From Massilia soli (lineage in GTDB: Bacteria; Pseudomonadota; Gammaproteobacteria; Burkholderiales; Burkholderiaceae_D), in contig NZ_JAFBIL020000006.1 of the NCBI RefSeq assembly GCF_016809835.1, positions 310,001 to 374,000 on the forward strand: DNA of 64,000 nucleotides, read 5' to 3'. The notes below the pieces were generated by a model, which was not told the origin of the DNA, did not search any database, and worked only from the letters and a program-made list of their open reading frames with translations. Of the stretch, positions 16,158 to 25,481 are shown one piece after another. Both the position numbers and the translations under genes were made by a program. Numbering within the stretch: position 1 is the stretch's first letter; every line of letters begins with the position of its first letter.

Positions 16158-16705
16158 GCCGTCCCGGTGGTCAGGTCGAAGCGCGCGCGGTGTACGCCGC
16201 CTTCCTTTTCAAGGTTGGTGCGCACCACGGTGATCGGCTCGCCGAAATGCTTGATGCAGCCCTTGATCAGGCCCTCGGCCAGGTCGGCGAAGCCGCGCGG
16301 CGAGCTGTAGGTCAGCACCAGCTGGCCCGGCGCCGGGCGCGCGCACTGCAGGCTGGGCAGCTCGGCGTCGGGATACAGCTTGCGCACTTCGACGTGGATC
16401 ACGCCGTCGATCCGCTCGAGGAATTCGAACGAGTTGGTGACGTCGGCGAACAGCGCCGGATAGCCAACCGAGAAGCGGGTGAACAGGTGCTCGCCGAACA
16501 TCAGCACCAGGTCGGATGTGGTCAGACCGGTGGCGTTGGACAGCGCCGTCACCAGGCGCACCAGTTCGGCGTGGTCGTAGGTGCCGACCGACGTGTAAGC
16601 GCCGTCGTTGGGCAGGTCGGCTTCGCCGATGATGCGGTCCAGCATGTCGAGGCCCATGCGCGACTCGACCAGCTCCATAAATTCAGTGAATACGACGCCC
16701 TTCAT
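16154..16705 (-). CDS. H-NOX heme-based gas sensor
   Basis: A 183-residue stand-alone heme-nitric oxide/oxygen binding protein. The start MKGVVF at 16705 fits the family and has GAGGAAAA before it; an upstream in-frame ATG at 16756 is less likely. Heme contacts are visible: proximal His104 in GVIHVEVRKLYPDA and the YxSxR porphyrin-carboxylate motif Y133-S135-R137. The position matching the distal oxygen-binding Tyr140 of the Thermoanaerobacter protein is Leu142, which predicts a NO-selective sensor that does not bind oxygen stably. It is coupled by ATGA to the downstream GGDEF-EAL-REC gene, a known type of H-NOX partner. A TATAAT box is at 16721-16726. Confidence 0.92.
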   Translation of the reverse strand: MKGVVFTEFMELVESRMGLDMLDRIIGEADLPNDGAYTSVGTYDHAELVRLVTALSNATGLTTSDLVLMFGEHLFTRFSVGYPALFADVTNSFEFLERIDGVIHVEVRKLYPDAELPSLQCARPAPGQLVLTYSSPRGFADLAEGLIKGCIKHFGEPITVVRTNLEKEGGVHRARFDLTTGTA

Positions 16706-16808
16706 GATTTTCCTCAGTGCATTATAGAAGGCGGAGTATATCGAGGAAAATGTCACGCGCCTATTGGCGGCATTTCATACAAAACCAGCAGGTGTAGATA
16801 AATTTGAA

Positions 16809-18959
16809 CTAAAAGCGCTCGTAGTATGCGTAGGCGCTGGCAAGCGTCCCAGTGAGTGCTGAAGGCGACCATGGTTTTGTGGCAAATTTGTACACTGAAC
16901 CGCTGTTGATCGCGTCGGCCAGATTTGTCGCGCTGGTGTCGCCGGTTAGCAACACCCGGACGACGCGCGGATGGATGTGCCTGAGGCGCCGGAAGAAATC
17001 GATGGCCGCGTCGCCGGCGCGCTCCTGGCCGGCGACGACCACGCCGACCTCGTTGCCGGCCAGCAGTTCATAGGCCTCTTCGAAGCCCTGGGCGAGCAGT
17101 ACGTGGTAGCCGGCGCTGGCTGCGATGGCGCGGAAATCGTCGCGCAGCCGCGGGTCCGGGTCGGCCAGCAGCACCGTGCGCAGGCCAAGGCCCGGCATCG
17201 GCAGGGCGGGCCCGATCGCCGCCTGCTGCCCCAGCATCGCCACCATCGCCGCGCCGGACAGCGCGCGGCTGAAGTAGAAGCCCTGCACCTCGTCGCAGCC
17301 CTGTTCGGCCAGCACGCGCAGCTGGCCCTCGGTTTCCACGCCCTCGGCAATCGCCCGCAGGCCGAGGCTATGCGCCATCCTGATCACCGCGGTGACGATC
17401 GCGCGGTCTTCCGGCTCGCAGGTGAGCCCGCGCGTGAACGACTGGTCGATCTTGAGCTTGTCGACCGGGAAGCGCTTGAGGTAGGCCAGGTTCGAGTAGC
17501 CGGTGCCGAAGTCGTCGATCGACATCGAGATGCCGGTCGCCTTCAGCCGGTGCATCAGGGCCACCGATGCCTCCGGGTCTTCCATCGACAGGCTTTCGGT
17601 CAGCTCCAGTTCGAGCAGGTGCGGCGCGACGCCATGGCGCGCCAGCGTGGCGCGCACCACCTGGTCCATCGCCAGGTCGGAAAACTGCGAAGCGGCGACG
17701 TTGACCGCGATTGGCACCACCGGCACGCCCGCGTCGAGCCACGAGCGCAGCGTGGTGCAGGCCTTGTCGAGCACCCACTGCCCGATCTGCGAGATCAGGT
17801 TGCTCTCTTCGGCCACCGGGATGAACTGGAAAGGCTGGACCAGCCCGAGTTCGGGCGACTGCCAGCGCAGCAGCGCCTCGACGCCGACGATGCGCCCGCT
17901 GCGCAGGTCGACCTGCGGCTGGTAGTGCAGCACGAATTCGTCGCGCTGCAGCGCGCGGTGCAGGCCCTGCTCGAGCATCATGCGGGCGTCGAGGCGGCAC
18001 TGCATGTCGTGGGTGAAGAACTGGAAGCCGTTGCGCCCTCCTTCCTTGGCGCGGTACATCGCGATGTCGGCCTGGCGCAGCAGCTCCTCGGCCTCGGCGC
18101 CGTCGTCGGGATGGATGCTGATGCCGATCGAGCCGGTGACCACATGCTCGTGGCCGCCCAGCGACACCGGCTCGCCAAGGCAGCGCGCGACCCGCTCCGC
18201 CACCAGCGCCGGCGTATGCTCGCCCAGCGGGTGGTCAAGCAGCAGCACGAACTCGTCGCCGCCCAGCCGCGCCACGGTGTCGGCGTCGCGCACGCACTGC
18301 GCCAGCCGGGCGCCGACGGTGCGCAGCAGCTGGTCTCCGGCGGCGTGGCCGAGGGTGTCGTTGACATGCTTGAATTTGTCGAGGTCGACGAACATTACCG
18401 CGACCCGGCCGCGGTGCCGTTCGGCGCGCCGGATCGCCAGTGCCAGCCGGTCGAGGAACAGCGCGCGGTTGGGCAGCCCGGTCAGCAGGTCGTGGGTGGC
18501 CTGGTGTTCGATGGCCTGTTCGTGTTCGCGCCGCGCGGTGACGTCATGGGCGACGTTCAATACCGATTCGCGGTTGTTGAAGCGCACCGCGCAGCCGAAA
18601 TATTCGACATCGACCAGGGCGCCGTCGATGCGGCGCAGCTGCAGGGGACAGCGCGGCGGCTGCTGCCGGCAATCGGCGTCGGTCAGGAAGTACTGCGCCA
18701 GCTGGTGGCGCGACTCGGGCGGAACCCGGGCCAGCGCGTCGCTGCCGATCAGGGGCCCGGGGTCGGCGGCGCCGAACAGGCGCCGCGCGGCGGGGTTGGC
18801 GTACACCACCTGGCCACCGCAGTTGATCCAGATCGCCTCCGGCACCAGCTCGACCAGCATGCGGTAGCCGTCGCAAAATTCGGTGGCGGCGGGATTGAGC
18901 TGGCGCAGAACAGGCCTGGCGCCAGCGAGTGCGGGGTCGATCAGGATAGCGCCGTTCAT
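16809..18959 (-). CDS. PAS-GGDEF-EAL protein with degenerate receiver domain
   Basis: A 716-residue paralogue of the protein encoded at 13935-16157, with the same order PAS (about 30-150), GGDEF (motif 233-237, I-site RDAD 224-227), EAL (Glu361) and REC. Long stretches are nearly identical between the two, pointing to tandem duplication. The receiver has lost its phospho-acceptor: SDQEL of the paralogue is AGQER here (Gly644), although DPD, LLTGDTS and TKPW remain. It probably cannot be phosphorylated and may act as a constitutive or ligand-controlled domain. Start MNGAIL at 18959 (GGAGC upstream) is preferred to 19046, which would overlap the AI-2E gene. Confidence 0.92.
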   Translation of the reverse strand: MNGAILIDPALAGARPVLRQLNPAATEFCDGYRMLVELVPEAIWINCGGQVVYANPAARRLFGAADPGPLIGSDALARVPPESRHQLAQYFLTDADCRQQPPRCPLQLRRIDGALVDVEYFGCAVRFNNRESVLNVAHDVTARREHEQAIEHQATHDLLTGLPNRALFLDRLALAIRRAERHRGRVAVMFVDLDKFKHVNDTLGHAAGDQLLRTVGARLAQCVRDADTVARLGGDEFVLLLDHPLGEHTPALVAERVARCLGEPVSLGGHEHVVTGSIGISIHPDDGAEAEELLRQADIAMYRAKEGGRNGFQFFTHDMQCRLDARMMLEQGLHRALQRDEFVLHYQPQVDLRSGRIVGVEALLRWQSPELGLVQPFQFIPVAEESNLISQIGQWVLDKACTTLRSWLDAGVPVVPIAVNVAASQFSDLAMDQVVRATLARHGVAPHLLELELTESLSMEDPEASVALMHRLKATGISMSIDDFGTGYSNLAYLKRFPVDKLKIDQSFTRGLTCEPEDRAIVTAVIRMAHSLGLRAIAEGVETEGQLRVLAEQGCDEVQGFYFSRALSGAAMVAMLGQQAAIGPALPMPGLGLRTVLLADPDPRLRDDFRAIAASAGYHVLLAQGFEEAYELLAGNEVGVVVAGQERAGDAAIDFFRRLRHIHPRVVRVLLTGDTSATNLADAINSGSVYKFATKPWSPSALTGTLASAYAYYERF

Positions 18960-18999
18960 GGATGCTCCATGTGCGTTGCGACCTGACGAGTATAGACCT

Positions 19000-20064
19000 T
19001 CAGTCTTTGGCTGGGGGCACCGCGGGCTTGACGCCGGTCCAATCACGCATCAATGAGTAGCCGACGGCGAGCAGGGTCGGGCCGATGAACAGGCCGACGA
19101 AGCCGAAGGCCAGCACCCCGCCCAGCACGCCGAGCAGCACCAGCAGGAACGGCAGGTCGCTGCCGCGGCTGATCAGGAACGGCTTGAGGACGTTGTCGAC
19201 GCCGCTGATCAGGACCAGTCCCCAGACGATCATGAAGATGCCCCAGCCGGTGCTGCCCTGGTCGAACAGCCACAGTGCGGCGCCGCCCCAGATGATCGGC
19301 GGGCCGATCGGCACCAGCGACATGATGAAAGTGGCAACGCCGAGCAGCGGCACGCCCGGTACGCCGGCGATCGCGAAACCGATCGCCGCCACCAGCGCCT
19401 GGGCCAGCGCGGTGCCGAGCAAGCCGTACATCACCCCGCGCACGGTCTGGCTGACGATGTCCGTGACCTTGGCCGCGCCTTCGCCGATGACCTTCTCCAT
19501 GCCGACCGCCACCGACGACACCAGCGCCAGGCCGTCGCGGTACAGGAAGAAGCTGACAAACGCTGCAAGGCTCATCTGGGCCACGCCGGTGCCGAGCACG
19601 ATGCCGCCGCCAAGCACGTACTTGCGGGCCGGCTCGAGCATGTCGGCGGCCAGCGCCAGCATCTGCTCGCGGCTATGCATCAGCTCCATGGCGTAGGCGT
19701 AGACCGATTCGCCCACCAGCGGAATGCGGCGCAGCCACAGCGGTGGGTCGGTGTTGCCGGTTTCGACAGCGATGCGCAGCTGCTCATACAAATGGCCGAC
19801 GTCGTCGGCCAGGTTGTACGCCACCAGCGCCAGCGGCATGATCACCACGAACGTCAGCGACAGCGTGATCGTCAGCGCCGCCAGGTTGCGGCGCCCGCGC
19901 ATGCCCGAGAGCAGGCGCAGATATAAAGGCCACGACGAGATGACGACGGCGCCGGCGAACAGGATCGCGGCGAGGAAGGGGCGAAGTACGTAAAGGCAGC
20001 CGATCGTCAGCAGTGAGATGGCGGCCAGCTTGGCGTAGTTCGTCGATCCGTCGCGTCGGTCCAT
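19000..20064 (-). CDS. AI-2E family transporter / PerM-like permease
   Basis: A 354-residue membrane protein with about seven to eight hydrophobic segments, including the conserved C-terminal block PIGPPIIWGGAALWLF and GVLGGVLAFGFVGLFIGPTLL of the AI-2E transporter (UPF0118) family. Some members export the quorum signal AI-2, others act as Na+/H+ antiporters; sequence alone cannot decide. It precedes the signalling cluster on the same strand, 40 bases from the degenerate-receiver gene, so co-transcription is possible. Confidence 0.9.
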   Translation of the reverse strand: MDRRDGSTNYAKLAAISLLTIGCLYVLRPFLAAILFAGAVVISSWPLYLRLLSGMRGRRNLAALTITLSLTFVVIMPLALVAYNLADDVGHLYEQLRIAVETGNTDPPLWLRRIPLVGESVYAYAMELMHSREQMLALAADMLEPARKYVLGGGIVLGTGVAQMSLAAFVSFFLYRDGLALVSSVAVGMEKVIGEGAAKVTDIVSQTVRGVMYGLLGTALAQALVAAIGFAIAGVPGVPLLGVATFIMSLVPIGPPIIWGGAALWLFDQGSTGWGIFMIVWGLVLISGVDNVLKPFLISRGSDLPFLLVLLGVLGGVLAFGFVGLFIGPTLLAVGYSLMRDWTGVKPAVPPAKD

Positions 20065-20085
20065 GTGGTCCTTGTTATTGTGGGA

Positions 20086-20667
20086 TTACAGCAGTTGCCT
20101 GATGTCGTGCACCAGCGGCTCGACGCCCTGGCCGTAGCGGACGAACAGGCGCACCTTGCCGGTGCGGTCGAACACGTAGCTGGCCGCAGTGTGGTCCATG
20201 CTGTAGCTGCCCGGCTCCTTGCCCGGCACCTTGGCGTAGAACACCTTGAATTCCTTGGCCACCGCCGCGGTCTGCTCGGGCGTGCCGCGCAAGGCGATGA
20301 AGCGCTTGTCGAAGGCGGGCACGTACTGCGCCAGCAGTTCCTGGGAATCGCGCTCCGGGTCGAGCGTCACCATCAGGACCTGCACGTCGTCGGCCTGCGG
20401 GCCGAGTTCCTTCATCATGCCGGCCATTTCCAACAGCGTTGTCGGGCAGACGTCGGGGCAGTGGGTAAAGCCGAAGAACACCACCACCACCTTGCCCTTG
20501 AAGTCGGCCAGGGTGCGCGGTTTGCCGGTGTGGTCGGTCAGCGCGAAATCCTTGGCGTAGTCGAGGCCAGTCAGGTCGGTGTTCTTGAACGATTGCGGCT
20601 GGCTGGGCAGCTTGTCGCAACCGGCCAGCAGCAGCGCCAGCGCAAAAATCGAGAGCAGTTTTTTCAT
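20086..20667 (-). CDS. sco: SCO1/SenC copper chaperone lipoprotein for cytochrome oxidase
   Basis: Delivers copper to, or reduces the cysteines of, the CuA site of cytochrome c oxidase. The 193-residue protein has a lipoprotein signal (LLLAGC, Cys17) and a thioredoxin fold with CPDVC (Cys70, Cys74) and His159 in MDHTAASY, the three copper ligands of SCO proteins. Start MKKLLS at 20667 is chosen over 20706, which lies inside ctaB. It is the last gene of the oxidase operon, one base after the ctaB stop. Confidence 0.93.
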   Translation of the reverse strand: MKKLLSIFALALLLAGCDKLPSQPQSFKNTDLTGLDYAKDFALTDHTGKPRTLADFKGKVVVVFFGFTHCPDVCPTTLLEMAGMMKELGPQADDVQVLMVTLDPERDSQELLAQYVPAFDKRFIALRGTPEQTAAVAKEFKVFYAKVPGKEPGSYSMDHTAASYVFDRTGKVRLFVRYGQGVEPLVHDIRQLL

Positions 20668-20668
20668 G

Positions 20669-21559
20669 TCAGAGCTTGATGTAGTGGTCCAGCAACAGCG
20701 CGGCAAACAGCAGCGACAGGTACATGATCGACCAGGCGAAGGCCTTGCGGCCGACCTGGTCGCTGTAGTGGCGGTACACGCGCCAGCCGTGCCAGAGGAA
20801 GACCGCGTTGAGGATAATCGCGGAGACGAGGTAGATCAGGCCGCTCATGCGCACGATGTACGGCAGCAGCGTGGTCGCGGCCAGCATGATCGAATACAGC
20901 CACACGTGGAAGCCGGTGAAGTTCATGCCGTGGGTGACCGGCAGCATCGGCAGGCCGGAACGCGCGTAGTCGTCGCGGCGGTACATCGCCAGCGCCCAGA
21001 AATGCGGCGGGGTCCAGACGAAAATGATCAAGACCAGCAGCCATGCCTGCATCGGCACGTCGTTGGCGATCGCCGCCCAGCCCAGCGCAGGCGGCATCGC
21101 GCCCGACAAGCCGCCGATGACGATGTTTTGCGGCGTGGCCGGCTTGAGGATCATCGTGTAGATGATGGCGTAGCCGACGAAGGTGACAAACGTCAGCCAC
21201 ATGGTCAGCGGGTTCACCAGCGCATACAAAATCCACATGCCGGCTCCGCCGATCAGCGCCGAGAAGGCGATGGTCTGGGTGTTGGTCAGTTCGCCCATCG
21301 CGGTGGCGCGGCGCGCCGTGCGCGCCATGCGCGCGTCGATCTTGGCTTCGAGGATGCAATTTACCGCAAAGGCGGCGCCGGCCAGCAGCCAGATGCCGGC
21401 CGTGGCGGCCAGCACCGTCCGCCACGGCGGCAGTTCGTCGGTGGCGAGGAACATGCCGATCACGGCGCAGAACACCGCCAGCTGGGTGACGCGCGGCTTG
21501 GTCAGCGCCAGGTATTGGGCGACACGGCTGGTCGGTTTGGGGATGGCGGTCTGGGTCAT
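20669..21559 (-). CDS. ctaB: Protoheme IX farnesyltransferase (heme O synthase)
   Basis: Adds a farnesyl tail to heme B to give heme O, the first step to heme A. The 296-residue UbiA-superfamily membrane protein has about eight to nine helices, the first Asp-rich region degenerate as in this family ([15 protein letters not shown]), and the conserved PPHFWALAM motif. ATG overlaps the ctaA stop by one base (TAATG), implying coupling of heme O and heme A synthesis. Confidence 0.95.
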   Translation of the reverse strand: MTQTAIPKPTSRVAQYLALTKPRVTQLAVFCAVIGMFLATDELPPWRTVLAATAGIWLLAGAAFAVNCILEAKIDARMARTARRATAMGELTNTQTIAFSALIGGAGMWILYALVNPLTMWLTFVTFVGYAIIYTMILKPATPQNIVIGGLSGAMPPALGWAAIANDVPMQAWLLVLIIFVWTPPHFWALAMYRRDDYARSGLPMLPVTHGMNFTGFHVWLYSIMLAATTLLPYIVRMSGLIYLVSAIILNAVFLWHGWRVYRHYSDQVGRKAFAWSIMYLSLLFAALLLDHYIKL

Positions 21560-22713
21560 TATTTCAGGTATGAGGCTTGCGGCGAGAGCGCGCTTGCGGG
21601 AGCGCGGTGCGCCGGGACGAGCTGGTACTTTAACTGGTAGTTTAACATGGTCAGCAACAGCACCAGGATGGCGGCGCCGGCATTATGCAGCACCGCGATC
21701 GCCAGCGGGAAGTCGAGGAACACGGTGGCCACACCGGTGATGAACTGCGCCGCCAGCGCGATGGCCAGCCAGTGGGCGGTCTTGCGCAGGCTGGCGTGCG
21801 GCCAGGCACGCCAGGCCGTGAAGCCGACCAGCGCAAACACCACGAAGGCGAAATTGCGGTGCACCCAATGGATCGCCGTCAGCGCCGAAAACGGCAGGTA
21901 GCTGCCGGCTGCGGTTTTGCCCAGTTCGCGCCACAGCGTGAAGCCATGCTCGAAGTCCATCTCGGGCACCACCTTGCCGCCGCACAGCGGGAAGTCGGTG
22001 CAGGCCAGCGTGGCGTAATTGGTGCTGACCCAGCCGCCCAGCGCGATCTGCACGAACAGCAGCACGATCGAGGCGAGCGCCAGCGGGCGCAGCGCCGCCA
22101 ATGCGGGCGCGCTGCCGGCGGCGGGCGCCACGGGGTGCTGCGCATGGTCCTGGCGCCCGCCCATCCACACCAGCAGCGCCAGAAGGCCCATGCCGAGCAG
22201 CAGGTGGATCGTGACGATCACCGGCTGCAGCTTGAGGGTGACGGTCCAGGCGCCGAACGCGCCCTGCACGCACACGAAGAAGAACAGCGCGGTCGGAATC
22301 GCCGGCGAGAATTCGCTGCGGCGCGTTTTGCGCCACTGGATCCAGCTGGTCGCCATCAGCGCCATGATCAACGCGCCAATCCCCATCGCCAGGTAGCGGT
22401 GGGTCATTTCGATCCAGGCCTTGACCACGGTGACCGGCCCGGTTGGCATCAAGGCTTCGGCGGCGGCGATCTGTTCGTGCGCGATGAACGGGTTGGCGGC
22501 GCCATAGCAGCCCGGCCAGTCCGGGCAGCCGAGGCCCGAATCGGTCAGGCGCGTGAAGGCGCCGAACACGATCAGGTCGAACGTGAAGAACACGATCACC
22601 CAGACCAGCTTGCGGTATTTGTTGGCGTCGGACGACATCCACACCATCGCCAGCGGCAGGCTCGCCGCCAGCAGGCCCTTCGCGGCCAGCAGTACCAGTG
22701 CCGAGGTCTCCAT
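21559..22713 (-). CDS. ctaA: Heme A synthase (COX15/CtaA family)
   Basis: Oxidises the methyl group of heme O to the formyl group of heme A in the inner membrane. The 384 residues form eight hydrophobic segments in two four-helix halves. Conserved features are [20 protein letters not shown] near the start, His in [10 protein letters not shown], a Cys pair in CTDFPLC, and [10 protein letters not shown] in the second half. Located between the thioredoxin-like SCO-family gene and ctaB in the oxidase operon. Confidence 0.95.
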   Translation of the reverse strand: METSALVLLAAKGLLAASLPLAMVWMSSDANKYRKLVWVIVFFTFDLIVFGAFTRLTDSGLGCPDWPGCYGAANPFIAHEQIAAAEALMPTGPVTVVKAWIEMTHRYLAMGIGALIMALMATSWIQWRKTRRSEFSPAIPTALFFFVCVQGAFGAWTVTLKLQPVIVTIHLLLGMGLLALLVWMGGRQDHAQHPVAPAAGSAPALAALRPLALASIVLLFVQIALGGWVSTNYATLACTDFPLCGGKVVPEMDFEHGFTLWRELGKTAAGSYLPFSALTAIHWVHRNFAFVVFALVGFTAWRAWPHASLRKTAHWLAIALAAQFITGVATVFLDFPLAIAVLHNAGAAILVLLLTMLNYQLKYQLVPAHRAPASALSPQASYLK

Positions 22714-22716
22714 GCG

Positions 22717-23313
22717 TCAGCCGATCGCGGACGCTTTGAGCACCTTGCCAATGTCCTTCTTGACCTTGGCCGGGTCGGCGTTTTTCGGGAAGCGCATCAT
22801 CAGGTTGCCAAGCGGGTCGATCAGGTAGATATGGTCGGCCGCGTTGCCGCCCTGCTCCACCGGCAGCCATTTGGCGACCGCGTCCGCCGGCGCGCGCAGG
22901 AAGTGGGTGCCTTCGACTACACGCATCAGCATGGTGTCGAGCGGGGTGCTGTCGGTGATCAGCCAGACGCGTTCGACGCGCTCGCGCTCCTTGCCCTGCA
23001 TCAGGCGCAGCTGGCGCATCTGCACCAGCTGGTCGCGGCAGGCCTGCTGGCAGTCGCCGTTATCGACGTTGAGCATGATCCATTTACCCTTGAACTGCTC
23101 CAGGCCGGACGGCTTGCCGTCCAGCGTCGTCGCGCCCAGCTGCGGAATCGGGTGGTTGCGCGGGTCGATCAGGTCGCCGTAATTGGTGCGGCCGGCCGGC
23201 TTGATCACGTAATAGGTCAGGTATGACAGCAGCAGCGGCGACGCGCAGACGAGCAGCACGGCGAACAGCTTCCAGCGGCCTTTGCGCTTGGCGGGGGTGT
23301 TATGTTGGTCCAC
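22717..23313 (-). CDS. Membrane-anchored SCO-like cytochrome oxidase assembly protein
   Basis: A 198-residue protein with a basic N-terminus, one membrane anchor (residues 15-37) and a periplasmic thioredoxin-like domain carrying CQQAC (Cys88, Cys92), the CxxxC of SCO-type proteins, and DHIYLIDPLGN near the end. It probably helps copper delivery or thiol reduction for the oxidase. GTG start at 23313 is the only reasonable one. Its first 14 bases overlap the SURF1 gene, consistent with translational coupling. Confidence 0.85.
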   Translation of the reverse strand: MDQHNTPAKRKGRWKLFAVLLVCASPLLLSYLTYYVIKPAGRTNYGDLIDPRNHPIPQLGATTLDGKPSGLEQFKGKWIMLNVDNGDCQQACRDQLVQMRQLRLMQGKERERVERVWLITDSTPLDTMLMRVVEGTHFLRAPADAVAKWLPVEQGGNAADHIYLIDPLGNLMMRFPKNADPAKVKKDIGKVLKASAIG

Positions 23314-24019
23314 GTCTAAATCCTGTAGTCACAAAAAACAGCAGCGCCATCACGGCCAGCGCATACCATTGGAAAGCATAGCCCCGGTGTTTCTCAACGC
23401 CCAGGGAGGGGGCCGGCCAGTCGCGCACCAGCGCTTCGCCCGGCTGCGCCGGGTCGGACTGTTCGATGAAGAATGGCTGCAGCGTCAGGCCGCTGGCCTG
23501 GGCAAACTGCGCCACCTCGATGTTCTGCAAAATCGCGCCGGGCACCACCGGCGGCGCGCTACCGAGCTGCATCACCTTGCCCATCGTGGAACGCGCCACG
23601 CCGGTCACCGTGACCGGCCCGGACGGCGTGTCGATCGCAGGCTTCAGGCCCGCGGCGCCGGGCGGCCGCGCCAGCCAGCCGCGCGCCACCAGCACGTGGG
23701 TATCGGTGCCGGCCAGGCGCATCGGCATCAAGAGGTAGAAGCCAGGCCCCTTGCCCTCTTGCGGACGGTTGTCGAGCAGGATCGGCCAGGCGGCGACAAA
23801 TTCGCCGGTGGCGCTGACCCTGCGGTGCTGGACCTCGGCGGCCTCAAGCGGCGTGCCGCCAACGATCAGCGCCGGCGCCCTGGCGGCCTGGTCGACCTGC
23901 TGCTGCACGGCGATCTTGCCGGCGGCGCGGCGGTCCTGCCACTGGCCCAGCGACACCCCCAGCGCCACCAGCAGCATGGTGGCGACGAACGGAATCGGGC
24001 GGAAGCGGAAAGCGCGCAT
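23300..24019 (-). CDS. SURF1 family cytochrome oxidase assembly protein
   Basis: A 239-residue protein with membrane segments near each end (residues 8-24 and about 215-235) and a periplasmic domain between, the SURF1 plan. Family markers are LGQWQDRRAAGK after the first helix, LLDNRPQEGKGPGFYLLMP in the middle and HRGYAFQWYALAVMALLFF at the end. In bacteria SURF1 assists heme A insertion into subunit I. Start at 24019 (MRAFRF) is taken because the upstream extension would run through the DUF2909 gene. Confidence 0.9.
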   Translation of the reverse strand: MRAFRFRPIPFVATMLLVALGVSLGQWQDRRAAGKIAVQQQVDQAARAPALIVGGTPLEAAEVQHRRVSATGEFVAAWPILLDNRPQEGKGPGFYLLMPMRLAGTDTHVLVARGWLARPPGAAGLKPAIDTPSGPVTVTGVARSTMGKVMQLGSAPPVVPGAILQNIEVAQFAQASGLTLQPFFIEQSDPAQPGEALVRDWPAPSLGVEKHRGYAFQWYALAVMALLFFVTTGFRRGPT

Positions 24020-24024
24020 CGGCT

Positions 24025-24225
24025 TCAGCGGATGCCGGTAGGCGCGATCCAGCCGAGCTGGTTGGCCAGCAGGATCAGCAGGAACAAGGTGACCGACAGC
24101 CCGACCCGCATGGCCAGCGCGCGCATCGTGCGCGGGCTCTTGCCTTTGTCGCGCATCAGGAAGAACAGCGCCGACGCGAGGCTGGCAATAATCATGATGA
24201 AAGCGAGGGCGACGAGGATTTTCAT
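24025..24225 (-). CDS. DUF2909 twin-transmembrane protein
   Basis: A 66-residue protein of two hydrophobic helices (residues 4-23 and 41-60) joined by a short basic loop (MRDKGKSPRTMRALAMR). Proteins of this family sit in the cytochrome oxidase operon of many Betaproteobacteria and Gammaproteobacteria, where their role is unknown. It follows ctaE after a terminator-like hairpin and leads into the SURF1 gene five bases on. Confidence 0.85.
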   Translation of the reverse strand: MKILVALAFIMIIASLASALFFLMRDKGKSPRTMRALAMRVGLSVTLFLLILLANQLGWIAPTGIR

Positions 24226-24264
24226 GGCGTTTTGATTGGGTGGCTAAACGATCGGCGATTCGGC

Positions 24265-24305
24265 AAAAAAGCCGCACGCAGGATTATCCCACGTGCGGCT
24301 TTTTT
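24265..24305 (-). terminator. Bidirectional terminator-like hairpin between ctaE and the DUF2909 gene
   Basis: AAAAAAGCCGCACG (24265-24278) and its exact complement (24292-24305) form a 14-base stem with a 13-base loop, with A/T runs on both sides. It may end or attenuate transcription after ctaE so that the heme and assembly genes are made in lower amount than the structural subunits. Confidence 0.85.
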
Positions 24306-24331
24306 GAGCGGAGGGTAACCCCTCCGGCAAA

Positions 24332-25195
24332 TTACAGCCAGTAGACGACGACGTACAGGCCAAGCCAGACGACGTCGACGAAGTGCCAGTACCAGGCGGC
24401 GCCTTCGAAACCGAAGTGATGCTCCGGCGTGAAGTGGCCCTTCATCAAGCGGAACAGGACCACGGCCAGCATGATCGCGCCGACGGTGACGTGGAAGCCG
24501 TGGAAGCCGGTCAGCATGTAGAAGGTCGAACCGTAGATACCCGAGGTCAGCTTCAGGTTCAGGTCGCTGTAAGCGTGCATGTATTCATACACCTGGAAGC
24601 CCATGAAGATGGCGCCCAGCAGCACGGTAGCGGCCAGCCAGGTGATGGTCTTCGAACGCTTGCCCGCCAGCAGGGCGTGGTGCGAAATGGTCAGCGTCAC
24701 GCCCGACAGCAGCAGCAGCGCGGTGTTGATGGTCGGGATCGGGAACGGACCCATGGTCTGGAAGCTGTCGATGACGCCGGCAGGACCGCCGGTGCCCCAC
24801 TGGCCAGCGTAGTCGGGCCAGATCACCTTGTGGTCGAGATCGGCCAGCCAAGGCATCGAGATCGAGCGGGCGTAGAACAGCGCGCCGAAGAAGGCCGCGA
24901 AGAACATCACTTCCGAGAAGATGAACCAGCTCATCGACCAGCGGAACGACAGGTCGATACGCTTGCTGTACAGGCCAGATTCCGATTCCTTGATGGCGTC
25001 GCCGAACCAGAAATACAGCACCAGCAGGGTCGACAGGATACCGCCGATGGTCAGGATCGGACCGAAACCGGCGCCATTAACCCAGCCCGATGCACCGATC
25101 ATCGTGGCAAGCAGGGACATGCCGGCAAACAGCGGCCAGCGCGACGGGCCAGGCACGAAATAGTACGGTGCTGCGGCGCCTTTGGTTGAACTCAT
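24332..25195 (-). CDS. ctaE: Cytochrome c oxidase subunit III
   Basis: Core membrane subunit of the aa3-type oxidase. The protein has seven predicted helices with typical signatures: FVPGPSRWPLFAG, SEVMFFAAFFGALFYAR, and the C-terminal GFHGFHVTVGAIML and AAWYWHFVDVVWLGLYVVVYW. Two ATGs compete: AGGAG is directly before the first (25201) and eight bases before the second (25195), so MSSTKG at 25195 is preferred (287 residues). It is downstream of ctaD, ctaG and DUF2970 in the oxidase operon. Confidence 0.96.
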   Translation of the reverse strand: MSSTKGAAAPYYFVPGPSRWPLFAGMSLLATMIGASGWVNGAGFGPILTIGGILSTLLVLYFWFGDAIKESESGLYSKRIDLSFRWSMSWFIFSEVMFFAAFFGALFYARSISMPWLADLDHKVIWPDYAGQWGTGGPAGVIDSFQTMGPFPIPTINTALLLLSGVTLTISHHALLAGKRSKTITWLAATVLLGAIFMGFQVYEYMHAYSDLNLKLTSGIYGSTFYMLTGFHGFHVTVGAIMLAVVLFRLMKGHFTPEHHFGFEGAAWYWHFVDVVWLGLYVVVYWL

Positions 25196-25252
25196 CTTCA
25201 TCTCCTAAATCAAACTGTATTCGGTGAATGTCTTGCTGCTGTTTTTTAAAAT

Positions 25253-25468
25253 CTATTGTGCTACCGCGAACCGGACCACCATCACCAGCACGCCGATAAA
25301 AATCGCCGCCCCGATCAGGCCGGCGATGATCACATGCACCGGGTTCAGGTTGGCTGAATCGCTTGCGTAATCCTTGCCCTTGCGCACGCCAAAAAAGGAC
25401 CAGAACACGGCCTTCATGGTGGCGCCGAACGACGCCTTGCGGCGCCTGGCCTGGTTCAGTTCATCCAT
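25253..25468 (-). CDS. DUF2970 small membrane protein
   Basis: A 71-residue protein with a soluble N-terminal part containing KASFGATMKAVFWSFFGVRKG and one membrane helix (about 48-68). The family is regularly found between ctaG and ctaE in Burkholderiales oxidase operons. No biochemical role is established; an assembly or stability function for the oxidase is inferred from position. Confidence 0.88.
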   Translation of the reverse strand: MDELNQARRRKASFGATMKAVFWSFFGVRKGKDYASDSANLNPVHVIIAGLIGAAIFIGVLVMVVRFAVAQ

Positions 25469-25481
25469 CGCGCCCGCCCTG

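Noticed and set aside
16971-18986. 671-codon plus-strand ORF
   Set aside because: Antisense to the PAS-GGDEF-EAL-REC gene; His/Arg/Gly-rich composition typical of a high-GC shadow frame.
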